Below the pieces are notes generated by a model. The model was not told the origin of the DNA. It saw only the letters and a list, made by a program, of their open reading frames with translations, and made no database searches. A program made the position numbers and the translations under genes. Shown one piece after another: positions 18,265 to 29,207 of a stretch of DNA of 64,000 nucleotides. Within the stretch, counting starts at the first letter, position 1. Every line of letters starts with the position of its first letter. Source of the stretch: Iris pallida (lineage: Eukaryota; Streptophyta; Magnoliopsida; Asparagales; Iridaceae); NCBI GenBank assembly GCA_029216955.1, contig JANAVB010009598.1:25290551-25354550 (forward strand). The letters run 5' to 3'.

Positions 18265-18997
18265 CTAATTCTCAACGTAAATAATTGAAACGATCTTCCG
18301 CTAGAGGTTTAGTGAAGATGTCAGCTAGTTGATTTTTAGTATCTATGTACACAAGGTTTATATCTCCATTTTGATGATGATCTCTAAGAAAGTGATGTCG
18401 AATCTCGATATGTTTAGTACGAGAGTGACATACTGGATTCTTAGTCAAATTAATAGTGCTCGTGTTATCAAAGAAAATGGGAATATGTGTGTAAAATAAA
18501 TCATAGTCTTCTAGGGTTTATTTTATCCATAAAATCTGAGCACAACAACGTCCTGCGGCGATGTACTCAGCCTCTGTTGTTGATAGGGCTACAGAATTTT
18601 GCTTTTTACTAAACCATGAGACTAAAACCTTGCCTAAGAAATGACATGTGCCACTGGTACTTTTTCTATCAACTTTGCATCCAGCAAAATCTGCATCCGA
18701 ATAACCAATAAGGTCAAAGGACTTAGTTTTGGGATACCACAAGCCAACAGAAGAAGTGCCCTTAAGGTATCGAAAGATACGCTTAACTGCGGACAGATGT
18801 GATTCCTTTGGGTTAGCTTGAAAACGTGCACACAGGCAAACACTAAACATTATATCTGGACGACTAGCAGTTAAATAAAGTAAACTACCAATCATACCTC
18901 GATACTTACGTGTGTCGGCTGGCTTGCCTTGTTCATCTGAATCAAGCTTTGTTGATTGCCATTGGAGTGCCAATAGGTTTGACATTGTCCAGATCAA
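18265..18997 (-). pseudogene. Copia B RNase H
   Basis: The frame changes relative to the RT between 18942 and 18997. Landmarks are YRGMIGSLLYLTASRPDIMF, the RNase H active-site regions GYSDADFAG and STTEAEYIA, then KNPVCHSRTKHIEIRHHFLR and LADIFTKPL, a standard copia pol ending. A nonsense codon near 18518 splits it. The activity would degrade RNA in the RNA/DNA hybrid. Confidence 0.85.
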
Positions 18998-19886
18998 AAT
19001 TCTTTAGCAGGTCTTTTGTATACTTGGCTTGATTTATAAATGTCCCATTACCAGTTTGTTTGATTTGTAATTCGAAAAAGAATTTCAGCTCTCCCATCAT
19101 GCTCATCTCAAACTCATTCTGCATACACTTAGAAAATTCTTGACACAGAGATTCATCAGTAGATCCAAATATAATATCATCAACATAGATTTGAATTAAA
19201 AGAAGTTTGCCATTAAAAGACTTAATAAACAGTGTAGTGTCAACCTTGCCTTTTGAAAAACCGTTGTCAAGTAGAAAAGAGCTTAGACGATCATACCAAG
19301 CACGAGGGGCTTGTTTTAAACCGTATAAGGTTTTCTTCAACTTGAAAACATGATCAGGGTTTTTGAAATCCGTGAAACCTGGAGGTTGTGCTACAAAAAC
19401 TTTTTCTTTTATAAAACCATTTAAAAAAGCACTCTTGACATCCATTTGAAATAGTTTAAAATCATAAAAACATGCAAATGCACATAACATGCGAATGGAT
19501 TCTAATCTCGCAAATGGGGCATAAGTTTCATCGTAGTCGATACCTTCTTCTTGATTGTATCCTTGAGCTACGAGTCAAGCCTTATTACGAGTCACTAAAC
19601 CATTCTTATTTAGTTTATTTCGGAATACCCAACGGGTGCCAATGATCGGATGATCAATAGGCCTGGGAACAAGTTCCCAAACTTGATTCCGTTCAAATTG
19701 GTTTAATTCCTCTTGCATAGCATCTATCCAAAAACTATCACTACATGCTTCATCAATAGTTTTGGATTCTAGCTGTGAAATAAATGCAACACTAGAAATA
19801 ATATCTTTACTGGATGTACGAGTACTTACTCCTTTGGTAATATCACCAATTACCAAATCTTTTGGATGATCAGCTGTAAATTTCAA
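18942..19886 (-). pseudogene. Copia B reverse transcriptase
   Basis: The N-terminal part has WIDAMQEELNQFERNQVWEL and TRWVFRNKLNKNG. An in-frame TGA near 19575 sits where NKARLVAQGY is expected, an apparent CGA-to-TGA change. The palm region follows: FQMDVKSAFLNG, LYGLKQAPRAWYDRL and YVDDIIFG. The catalytic aspartates (DVKSAFLNG, YVDD) are intact. Same frame as the integrase. It is inactive as it stands because of stops and the later frameshift. Confidence 0.9.
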
Positions 19887-20021
19887 CCTTTTTGGTAGAT
19901 TCTAAAGATAGCTGGTTCCTGGATCTTCTCTAGGAGGTTCAGCTAGTACAGAGCTTGATTGAGGATCAGCTGATGTTGAGCTTGGTGCAGTCAGATCTTC
20001 ATCATTATCATCGATCGTCAT

Positions 20022-20915
20022 CTAATTTAGTTCATCAAAGGTGACGTTGATTGACTCTTCGATGATCATGGTTCTTTTGTTGAAGACTCTGTATCCTTTT
20101 CTCTTGGCCGCATAACCTAAAAATATACCTTCATCGGCCTTTTCATCAAATTTTCCCAAATTGTCTTTTGTATTAAGAATAAAACATTTATAGCTAAATA
20201 TTCTAAAGTATGAAACAGATGGAATTCTATCAAACCATAACTCAAATGGAGTCTTCTTCGATTTGGGTCGAATTAGAACTCTATTGAGAACAAAGCAAGC
20301 TGTATTAACAGCTCCAGCCCAGAAATATTTGGGTAGACTAAATTGGTTTAACATCACTCTGGCCATTTCGGTTAGAGTTATGTTCTTACGTTCCACAACT
20401 CCATTTTGTTGTGGAGTCCTAGGGCAGGAGAACTCATGTACAAAACCGTGTGTGTCACAAAATTGCTCAAAATCAGCATTCTCGAATTCGCCTCCATGAT
20501 CGCTTCTTATGCGAGTGATCATGTAACCTTTTTCATTTTGTACTTTCTTGCAAAAGGCGACAAATTCGGATAATGCATCATTCTTGCATGTCAAAAAATA
20601 TACCCACGTGTATCTAGAGAAATCATCTACAATTACGAAAGCATAAGGCTTACCTCCGAGGCTAGCAACTCTACTAGGACCAAATAAGTCCATATGAAGC
20701 AATTGTAGAGGTCTAGTAGTACATACTACGTTTACTGTCTTGAATGTGGATCTGGTAGCTTTGTTCTTTTTACATTGGCTGCATACCGAATCCTTCTTGA
20801 ATGTAATGTCCGGTAAACCGCGTACTAGCTTCTTTGTAGATAATCTTGAGATCGTATCCATATTTGCGTGACCGAGTCTCATATGCCACAGATGACTCTC
20901 ATCACTCTTGGCCAT
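20022..20915 (-). CDS. Copia B GAG-pre-integrase zinc finger and integrase
   Basis: This is a 297-codon open frame. The zinc finger is His11, His16, Cys45 and Cys48 (HMRLGHANM, CSQCKKNK). The core has Asp76 (LLHMDLFGP), Asp139 (IRSDHGGEF) and Glu175 (NGVVERKN), with 35 residues between the last two. The C-terminal copia motif FDEKADEGIFLGY is present. It is preceded directly by a gag remnant instead of protease. The stop at 20022 is followed by non-homologous linker sequence before the RT. Confidence 0.9.
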   Translation of the reverse strand: MAKSDESHLWHMRLGHANMDTISRLSTKKLVRGLPDITFKKDSVCSQCKKNKATRSTFKTVNVVCTTRPLQLLHMDLFGPSRVASLGGKPYAFVIVDDFSRYTWVYFLTCKNDALSEFVAFCKKVQNEKGYMITRIRSDHGGEFENADFEQFCDTHGFVHEFSCPRTPQQNGVVERKNITLTEMARVMLNQFSLPKYFWAGAVNTACFVLNRVLIRPKSKKTPFELWFDRIPSVSYFRIFSYKCFILNTKDNLGKFDEKADEGIFLGYAAKRKGYRVFNKRTMIIEESINVTFDELN

Positions 20916-21206
20916 TAAATTCAGTTCTGTCTAAAGCACAAAAAAGAGCATTAATGGCACGTGCGTCAAGACTGGCCCTTTTTTTTCTTCATCTGTATAT
21001 CTGCTGTGGGGTTTTTCAACTAAAACTCCATCAACATTTATACGAGGTGGCTTTTGATAGCCATCAAGAACAATGGACCATAAATTAAAGTCAAGTGATT
21101 TCAAGAAGAACCTCATCCGTGTTTTCCAATAGGTATAGTTCGTTCCATCAAACAGGGGGGATCAGTTTGTGGCCTGGCCTTCACTTGTGAATTTCACAGT
21201 TGCCAT
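20916..21206 (-). pseudogene. Copia B gag N-terminus fused to integrase by deletion
   Basis: It starts at 21206 with MATVKFTSEGQATN, then a TGA, then the conserved copia Gag start PLFDGTNYTYWKTRMRFFL and IVLDGYQKPP. After about 90 residues (ALDRTEFN in a shifted frame) the sequence jumps within a few bases to AKSDESHLWHMRLGH, the pre-integrase domain. The remaining gag, the zinc knuckle and the protease are gone. Confidence 0.8.
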
Positions 21207-21287
21207 GTGTCGTGCTGTGATCTATATAACAGTTAATTAAAATGAATAAGTAATTATACTGTTACCTTTGCTTTACCTGTAACACCC

Positions 21288-21299
21288 GCTCTGATACCA
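21288..21299 (-). promoter_or_regulatory. Primer-binding site of copia B (initiator Met tRNA)
   Basis: The minus strand reads TGGTATCAGAGC two bases inside the 5' LTR boundary at 21302. It is identical to the sites of copia A and element D. Confidence 0.95.
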
Positions 21300-21301
21300 A
21301 T

Positions 21302-22378
21302 TGTAGGAACGAAATAGTAAAGCGTAATACTCTAGAGAGAGGATGAATAGAGTTGGCAGCGGAATAATGCTAATTAAAAAATGTTAGCAGCACAATCACA
21401 GAATATTAATCACAACTAAAATAAAGTAAAGACAGAGTTAAGAGAGCAAACGCAAAGATAGCGATGTATACTGGTTTTCCTCTGTTGAGGACTAATCCAG
21501 TCGGTAGAACTCTTGCTACCAGTTGAATCCACTATTGAAAAAATCGCAAATTTTCTTACGAAGTCCTTGCAACTTCTACAACGTGAGCTTTGATACGAAG
21601 AACTCGTCCAACTTCAAATGTGAAGAGGTATTCTTCAATCAAGCCTTCTGATTACAATCTCTCAGAAACTTCTAGACTGTACCGCACTGGCAAATCGACT
21701 AGAGAATTGTAATTGGCTTGGGATCTGAAATTGAAAGCCCTAGAAAACTCTTTGAAAGACTGAAAGCTTTAGATAGAGAGAAGATTGAAAGTGAATGAGT
21801 GAGTTGAAATGATCGAAATCCTTCTCTATTTATAGGAATTTCAAAGGCAGACTTCTGACAGAATTCGGGCAGAATTCGGACAGAACTCTATGAGCAAATC
21901 TCGGTCAAATTCGTAACTGCAGGAGGACCAAGTTCCAAGGATTCAAAATCACAACGGCCACCAACCGAACTCTGGCCGAACTCTGGCCGAACTCGGTCCG
22001 AGTTCTGTCAGGGTTTAGTCAGGGTTTAGTTAGGGTTTTAAAAAACTTTTTGGTGATTTTTGAAAACCTTTTTGAAAACCTTTTTGTAAACCTTTTTGAG
22101 AGGACATTTTAAATATATTTTGAACTCATTTATGGGTAGCCTATTTGCCAGTACGACTCGGTGTACAACATATTCCTAGACTCAAATAAAATAAAAAATA
22201 CATTGCATAAGAAATTACAGACTCGAGTAGACAAATAGATCTTCGGTCTTGAATTCAGTGGATAGCCATTCTTGATCATGTTCAAGAGTCCGAGATGTCC
22301 CGACTAGCTTTGTATATCCAGACAGAGTTTAATCAATTATTAAAATCAGGTTTGACCATATGACCAAATAGGCCAACA
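21302..22378 (-). repeat. Copia B 5' LTR
   Basis: This 1077-bp partner of 14739-15791 has the same termini. Minus-strand TATAAATA lies at 21827-21834 and serves as the element's promoter. It is directly followed by the TTATT target duplication. Confidence 0.95.
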
Positions 22379-22383
22379 TTATT

Positions 22384-23113
22384 CTTCTTGGCAGCCCTCT
22401 CTTTCTCTCCTTACGTGAATCACGAATTTAGAGAAAGTATTTGATTTCTGATCAGTAATCTGGCGGCCATGGAATAGAGGATATATATAGGCTGCGGCAG
22501 GGACCATGAGAAGAAATTAGGGTTATGCCTCCTAACGGATCTGGATATCCCATGTTCAGTCTGAACCCACAATCTAGGCCCATTAACAATAGCTCGATCC
22601 ACTAATGAGCTATTGTTGCACTACCTCCCTAATCCTAAATTATGTTTGCGAGCTCTTTTTATTATATGCTCGTTTGGCTCCCCATGTTAAGATATCGTAT
22701 GTCCGTCGATCAAATTAAGTTACTGACAACTATATTGATTCGACATCTTTTATCCTTAAGTAGTACCGCTCAACTTTATTTGTCATGTCAGATATAATCC
22801 ACCTGCAGGGTTTACATGACAATTCTTATGAGCTCCTTAAGGGGACATCATCAACCCGATGTATCGGGACATGGATTCTATTTGTAATCAACAGCCCCTC
22901 ATACATACAATATTATTACCCAATTCATAGAGGTTGTTGATCCATAATGAATCTTACTCTTTTATGAGTCAAAGTAATACACACTGCATATACATGTCTG
23001 TTATTATATTCGGATTAAGAGCACAAGCATCCATAATAACCGAGGTATTTGTTCTCTTATGTAGTCAGTACAAAGAGAACAACCTCAAGTGGTCCTGTTC
23101 AATACACACAAAG
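22384..23113 (-). repeat. Copia A 5' LTR, segment 2
   Basis: This is the continuation of the LTR between the copia B and element C insertions. It contains a minus-strand TATATATA near 22481 and ends at CAAAG (23109-23113), repeated at 32258-32262 after element C. There are no genes. Confidence 0.75.
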
Positions 23114-26100
23114 TGTGAAACCCGCAATTTTCCAGTTACATTTTAATTTTTATTAATGTGTGTTTGCCAGTTAGTTTTTCAAATTATTATTAATATTAGT
23201 TAATAGAAAATTCTTTTCAAAAATTAATAACGTGGATTTTGAAATGTTGGACCTGACCCATCTCGAAACTGACTTATGTTTCCCGAACCCAAGCTCAGTT
23301 TTCCGAAGTGAATTCGGAAGTCCTTTAGTATTATATTTATAAATATCATTTTTAAAGCAAAACAATTCTTTTATTTTTCCTTTAACTACCATTTAATCTC
23401 TTTAATCTCTCTCACTCTTATTATACTTTAAATACTCTCATTAACTCATTTTTCTCTCAATTCTTTAATCCTGAGAGAAAGGAAACCATTCCTTTCTTTC
23501 TCAAACGTTGGCCTCTCGACGACCCTCGGCTTCCCGAACGGCCAAACGGCCAGCCCCTCTTCTTCTTCTTCTTCCCGTAACCTCTTACCTTATCCCTATT
23601 TAAAACCCCTCTCTTCATCCCTCTCCATAACCCACTCCTTTTTCTTCCCCAAATAGTTGTGCCCTAACCCGAGCCCCAAATTTTCCTGCGGGCCCAGGCG
23701 CCGCCCCAGGTCGCCCCTGTCCGACGACCCTTCCAGGCGCCCCGCGCGGCTTGGTGCCCGACCGACCAGCGCCTCCAGCCCGGCTGATCCCGCGTGCGTA
23801 GCCTCCCAGCGGCTCAGGCAACGACCCCTTCACCGACTATTCTCCCGTCGGCTCCGTCCGAGCCCAGACGACGTGTATGCTGCCTCGTCTGTCCGCCTCC
23901 CGGCGTGCTTCCCGATTCTGTGGCTGCCCTAGCCCTGATTCGTTTCCTCGCGGATTTCCCGACTCGCTGTTTCAGTGCCCCGCGTCAGCGCTACTGCTGT
24001 CTGCCTCACTTTCGGATTCCGATCCGAAGACCCCGCTCGTCCCGAGCTCCGCGGCTTTTATGAGACGTTGTTCGCTGTTTCACAGATTCTGTTCCGCTGT
24101 TCACATGGATAATTTCTCTTTTACATCTGAAAGCTCTAGCCGAGCAATTTCTGGTATATTTTTCGTTGCCCGTTTCCAATTTTTATAGTCTGTGATGAAT
24201 TGATCCCTGAATTTTCCTTGGAAAATCGGTAATTCTTAGACGTAGCGTTCTGGAACTTTTCCGAAATTCTTTCGAAATTGTTCTGTTGGTTTCGGATTGT
24301 TTTGTTGGTTTCGGATAATGTTTATGTGGCTTTAGTATTATGTTGGATTGGAAAAATTTTCCGAGAATCTCTCGGAAAAGAGTTTCTGGGAATTTTGGAT
24401 TAAAATAAATTTTTCTGAATATTGGTTCTGGTTTTTTATGGTTCTGTGGATTCATTTCGGGTTTTCCGAAATTGTTTCGGAAATATTTTCTGTGGACATA
24501 ATATAATATTTGGGTTTTCCTGGTTTGGGATAATTTGCAGGAAATTATGGCACACTTTTCCCAGTTTTTGGGTTGACCGAAAATAGAGGAAGTGCTGCCG
24601 GATTTTCTATAAAATCAAATTATGATTTTAGAAAATGATTTTTGAAATAAAAAATATTATTTTGGATTTATTGGGCGACGACCGTATTGGTCAATGGGCC
24701 CTGGCTAAGTGCAAACGAAACCGGTTTCGCCCGGACGTTGAGGCATTAGCCTATATGATGATTGGACCAATATCTGAGACTCATTATTTAATTCATTATT
24801 AGTTTTATTTTGTAATTAAATTTGTAGAATTTTTAGGAACTAACTAATACTTTTCCTTCCTATTTTAATTCATGTAAAAGGGTCTGTAAAGGGCATAAGC
24901 CCATTTGTTTATTCTTGTTGTGAGAAAATGTAATAGCTTAGGTTTTATTTTATTTTCTTTTATTCTCTGGTTGATTTTCTGTCATGAGAACGTAGTATAA
25001 AATGATAATTAATTATTTTATTTTAAAAAGAAAATAATAATAAATGTTTTATCACTTAGCAGTTAAGTTGTAAATTTTTAAATAGAAATTCATGTACTTC
25101 TCATTAAAAAGAAAATCTTAGTTTTATATTTATAAAATTATAAAATACCGAGTTTTTCCAAATAAATCGATAAATACAAATTTTCTCAAAAATAAATATA
25201 AATTGATGTTTCTTAATTACAACACACTAATAATCGCGTTTTGATTGTGTTAGCTAAATAAAGACTAAAATCGACTAGGACACAACTAGAGATTACAACT
25301 AGTATAGTAATATTGGCGACTTTGGTTTTCTGAGACAAGTTTCCCGAATGTAGGATTTTAAGGAAGAACCTGATTTCCCATCCCGACGTATCGACCCGTC
25401 CAGTCCAATCAATTTGAGGCAAGTACAGTTTGTGGTAGATTATAATTATTTAATAATTGTTTCATTGCAAGTTTAAACCACGATACAACACGGAACTCTC
25501 TCTGAGAGCATTGACTGTAACTACTGTAACTATTGGGGATTGGTGGAGTAATGTAGTGGATATGACCACATCCAAATAGTATAGCTGAATGTATTAGCTT
25601 ACCCCTCACACACACGGGGATAAGCCATATCGTATCAATAGGATACAACTGTACAACCCAATCTGGTCATATTCATTGCCTATTCACATCACACTGTTTT
25701 AACTGCTGGAAAACTATTTATTTTAAATTGTTTAAAAATGCATAATTCTATTATTATTTTAATTGTTAAAATGTCATAAATTGTACTTTGCTCCCTCCTG
25801 ACTGGAGACTATATTTTTAGGTCCTATTGATGATGCAGAGCTATTGATAAATAGCTACTATGACCCTGAGCTGTACCCTGCTGTGCTTCCTGAGGATGGT
25901 GCACTTGATGATGATGTTGCTACTCTTTAGATGCTATTTTTCAGTTTGATAGTTTTATCTAAAAACGATGTAATTTCAGTTGGTGGTTTTATAATTGTAC
26001 TTTGTATTGAACAAGTTTTAATTTATCGAATAATAAAGTTGTGGCAAATTAGAATTGTGTTGTTGATTACCTGCATGAGTGATACAGCTTACTGCCGCCG

Positions 26101-26166
26101 TCTCAACAACGGTGCAGGCTGGGCATGATCTGATTCGACCCAAGAAATTGGGATCGGATCGTGACA
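23114..26166 (+). repeat. Element C 5' LTR
   Basis: It is 3053 bp. It holds a sharply GC-rich island (about 23640-24060) in an otherwise AT-rich LTR, the motif GAGGCAAGTACA near 25415, and a splice-acceptor-like TATTTTTAG before a 36-codon open segment ending at 25930. By eye it differs from the 3' LTR by about one base in 50 over the first 400 bases. Confidence 0.9.
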
Positions 26167-29100
26167 TGTTTTTAGTGGTGGCCCATGCAGGTCAGATCTG
26201 TAAATTGGTCTAGTCAACTTAGTCTAGACCATCGGGTAGTTCTGTAACTTGACCTAGGGATAGTTGAGACTTTAGGAAAACAGACTTTAGAAACAAACTA
26301 GAACACTTAGATGATATACACCATGTTACATTATAGGGCCGAAAATTATTTACTTAAATATCTATTTTCCCTGCTTATAGATTCGTAGGATGCCTTGTTT
26401 GTGTTTGTACCTAAACCTTATCTAGATTAGGCTGATTGTACCTTTGTGTGTCCTATGACTTTCGAGATTATTTTCCTACCATAATTTTCAGGTTCTAGTC
26501 TACCTTAGGATTCATATTCTTTTTGGAATAAGGTTGAATTTTTCAATTTTCTTTTTCTTTATCAAACCTAATTTTAACTTCTTCATTGGTTGGTTAGATC
26601 TTACTTCTCTACCTTTAATTGAAATCTTGATTCATTCGCTATGTAGAATTTCAAATTCTCTTAGCAACCCTGATAAATTCTTATCTACCCAATACATATC
26701 TACAACCATTATCCAACATTTTGCCTTGATCTCCTTTCCAATTGGCTAACTTTCTCGGAATCAATCCTGAATCAAATTTTTCTGGGATCATTTAAACCTC
26801 AAGGTCAAATATTACCAGAAGAATTAGTTTAGTTCATGATTCTCTTAAAAGAGTTATTTTCAATTTCAATATTGATTGTATCTCCTGAGTTATCCCAAAG
26901 ACCGAGAATATTCTCATCTGTTGATTTCCTCCACTCATCTTAAAACCCTACTCTCTCTATGTAATTTCTTGATCAAATCAAGGCCTAGAAAGCTTCTATG
27001 ATCATGAAGCAGGAACGGTCAGAAAATTGATCATATTTTTGAATACATTCTATTGTTAAATTTCCTTTAGTCATGGAAATTTTGAGCTGTCCCAAAGCTA
27101 TTTAATTTCTTGGCGTTACTAGACAATTTCAATTTGATTTCCTTGAATCAATGAGACTTACTTTTTTCAAATTTTCAAATTTCCTTAGTTATGGAATTAT
27201 TCTTCTCAAAATAATTTTCTGTATTTCCTGAGTGATTTGTCAGGAATATTTTCATTGGTTTTTCTTACTTAATCTGAATTTGTGATGCTTCTATCTTATC
27301 TAGTGTTTGACTCAATTATTCAAATCAAGGTTGATCGTTTCATCTTTGGAAAAGAAAATCGGAGAACAGATACTCCTCTTGATTTTAGCCCCAGTCTCTT
27401 GAATCTCAAACACATATTTTGATAAATCCCTTAAATCTCAGAAGAACAGTCATCTACATTTTCTATCCTGTTTAGAACTTTAAACTCGTTTGAATTTTTG
27501 AAATTTCTCTGAAATTCACATGGACAAAGCTGAGGAAATATTTAGCAACCTAACATGACTCCGCACATTTACGTAATAATCATTTATCTGAATTATGGAA
27601 AACTGTAAGTTTACTGCAGCTAGTTGTGCACTGGTGAGGTATAAACTCTAAGTTGAAATAATGACAGGTAATCGTTAGGTTTCCAAATATTATTGAGACT
27701 TTGTTTTATGTTTGCTTAGCCATGAAATGGATAAAGTTGGAAGATTACTCGGTAAACTAAATTATTCAAGTCATGGAGTCAAAAATTCATTGCAGTCAGG
27801 TGCACACTGGCGAGGCATGATTTGAAACAAAGTGACTTGAAAATAGTGGTTTTCGAATATTAATAAGACTATATTCATATCATGATTTGTATTCTAGCAT
27901 TTGCTCCCACTTCAAGAAATATTCTATCGAATTATATTCTTGTCATGGCTATTTTAATCACCCTCACCATCTTAAATCATACAACTTGTTGATTCTTTTC
28001 AAGTCACAAACTCCTTTACCACATACCAGTTTTAATTAAAAATTGTCCCTCATTTCGGAAAATTATATTATCTTTTGTTTCTCCAATAAATTGATGTCGT
28101 ATTTTATGACCTTTCTATTTTGATCTCATTTTAAAACTTTAAACTCGTTATGATTATTTAAATTATACCTCGATGTTTACTCATGATTTTGATCACAACA
28201 AATTATTCTAAACTCCATCTAGAAGATTATAAACATGTTTACAATTTTATCTTGATATTTAGCAATCATGTCTCGAATCTGATGAAGTAAACCTAGAACA
28301 TTTTTATAGTTTGGATTTTTAGAGTGCATGATATATAGGATATATATGAGTTAAAATGTACAATGGTGATTAGTATCGAGAAAAGTTTGTGAATAATTTG
28401 ACATTGAAGATTAAAGGTTGTCTCTAGAAAGGTGCATGGTGAATTAACTATAAAGGATAATCGAAACAAGAAATATCGGACTTAAAATGTAAATAATTGA
28501 GGATGATGAATTGTATGAATAGAAGGGTGTCAATGTTATTATTATTATTATTAAAAAAAAGAAATGGAAAGATTGGTTGGAAAGATGTAATAAGATTTAT
28601 TTTTGAGAAAGTTTAGTCAAATAAAGGATTTGAGCTTAATCATGATTTCATAGAGAGTTCGAGATCAAATAGGAAAATAAAGATATATACATGATAGTCT
28701 AAAAATATAGTAATAATCATCTATGAGAAAGAAATAATAAAATGGATCGTGACAAATCAGAATATTGAAACATGGTGTAGGATTTTAGATATGATATTGG
28801 GTATCAAGGCTTGACATTGAAGTATTAAAGACTAGGAGTATTAAATCATATAATTAAATTGAATATATTAGCAAGCTGGGAGAAATACATATTGCATGAA
28901 TAGGAGATGTGTTCAAGATTGAAAATATAGAAAACAAAATTTTAAGGTGATTGGAAATTTAAGAATGGAATCGGGAATGTAGTAATCATGGAGAATAACA
29001 TTATTTCTAAAGGAGGGAAGAATGTAAATTAAACAGTGGATAAAATTGATGAATATATAGTATTAGATGAGTTTTGGAATTGTTAACCTACTTGGGCATA

Positions 29101-29207
29101 AGACTGTTAAGGAAGATGTCCAAACTGATTTCAGGCATGATTGCATGATTAAAATCCTGACCCTGTCCTTTAAATTTCGAGGACGAAATTTTCTAAGGAG
29201 AGAAGGT
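26167..29207 (+). other. Interior of element C, non-coding
   Basis: This 3-kb AT-rich stretch has no supported ORF and no recognisable tRNA-primer site (the start reads TGTTTTTAGTGGTGGCCC). Two similar segments around GTGCACACTGGCGAGGC and GTGCACTGGTGAGGT lie near 27620 and 27796. The end (29171-29207) carries TTTCGAGGACGAAATT and AAGGAGAGAAGGT, a purine tract. Confidence 0.8.

Larger units (their letters stand above)
14739..22378 (-). mobile_element. Copia B: full-length Ty1/copia retrotransposon, internally deleted
   Basis: The element is bounded by two LTRs (14739-15791 and 21302-22378), both TGTAGG...CCAACA on the + strand, and by a perfect 5-bp target duplication TTATT (14734-14738 and 22379-22383). 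A Met-tRNA primer-binding site lies at 21288-21299 and a purine tract at 15792-15805, so it runs on the minus strand. Order: gag N-terminus, integrase, RT, RNase H, then an extra ORF after pol. The GGGGGAGATT purine tract and the post-pol ORF fit the SIRE/Maximus branch; this assignment is inference. It sits inside the 5' LTR of copia A. Confidence 0.95.

Noticed and set aside
23657..24188. Arg/Pro/Ser-rich ORFs (about 90-103 codons) in the GC island of element C, repeated at 29748-30279
   Set aside because: They overlap in several frames with no motif. Their openness follows from GC content. They could be a leader, so the island itself is noted but no protein is called.
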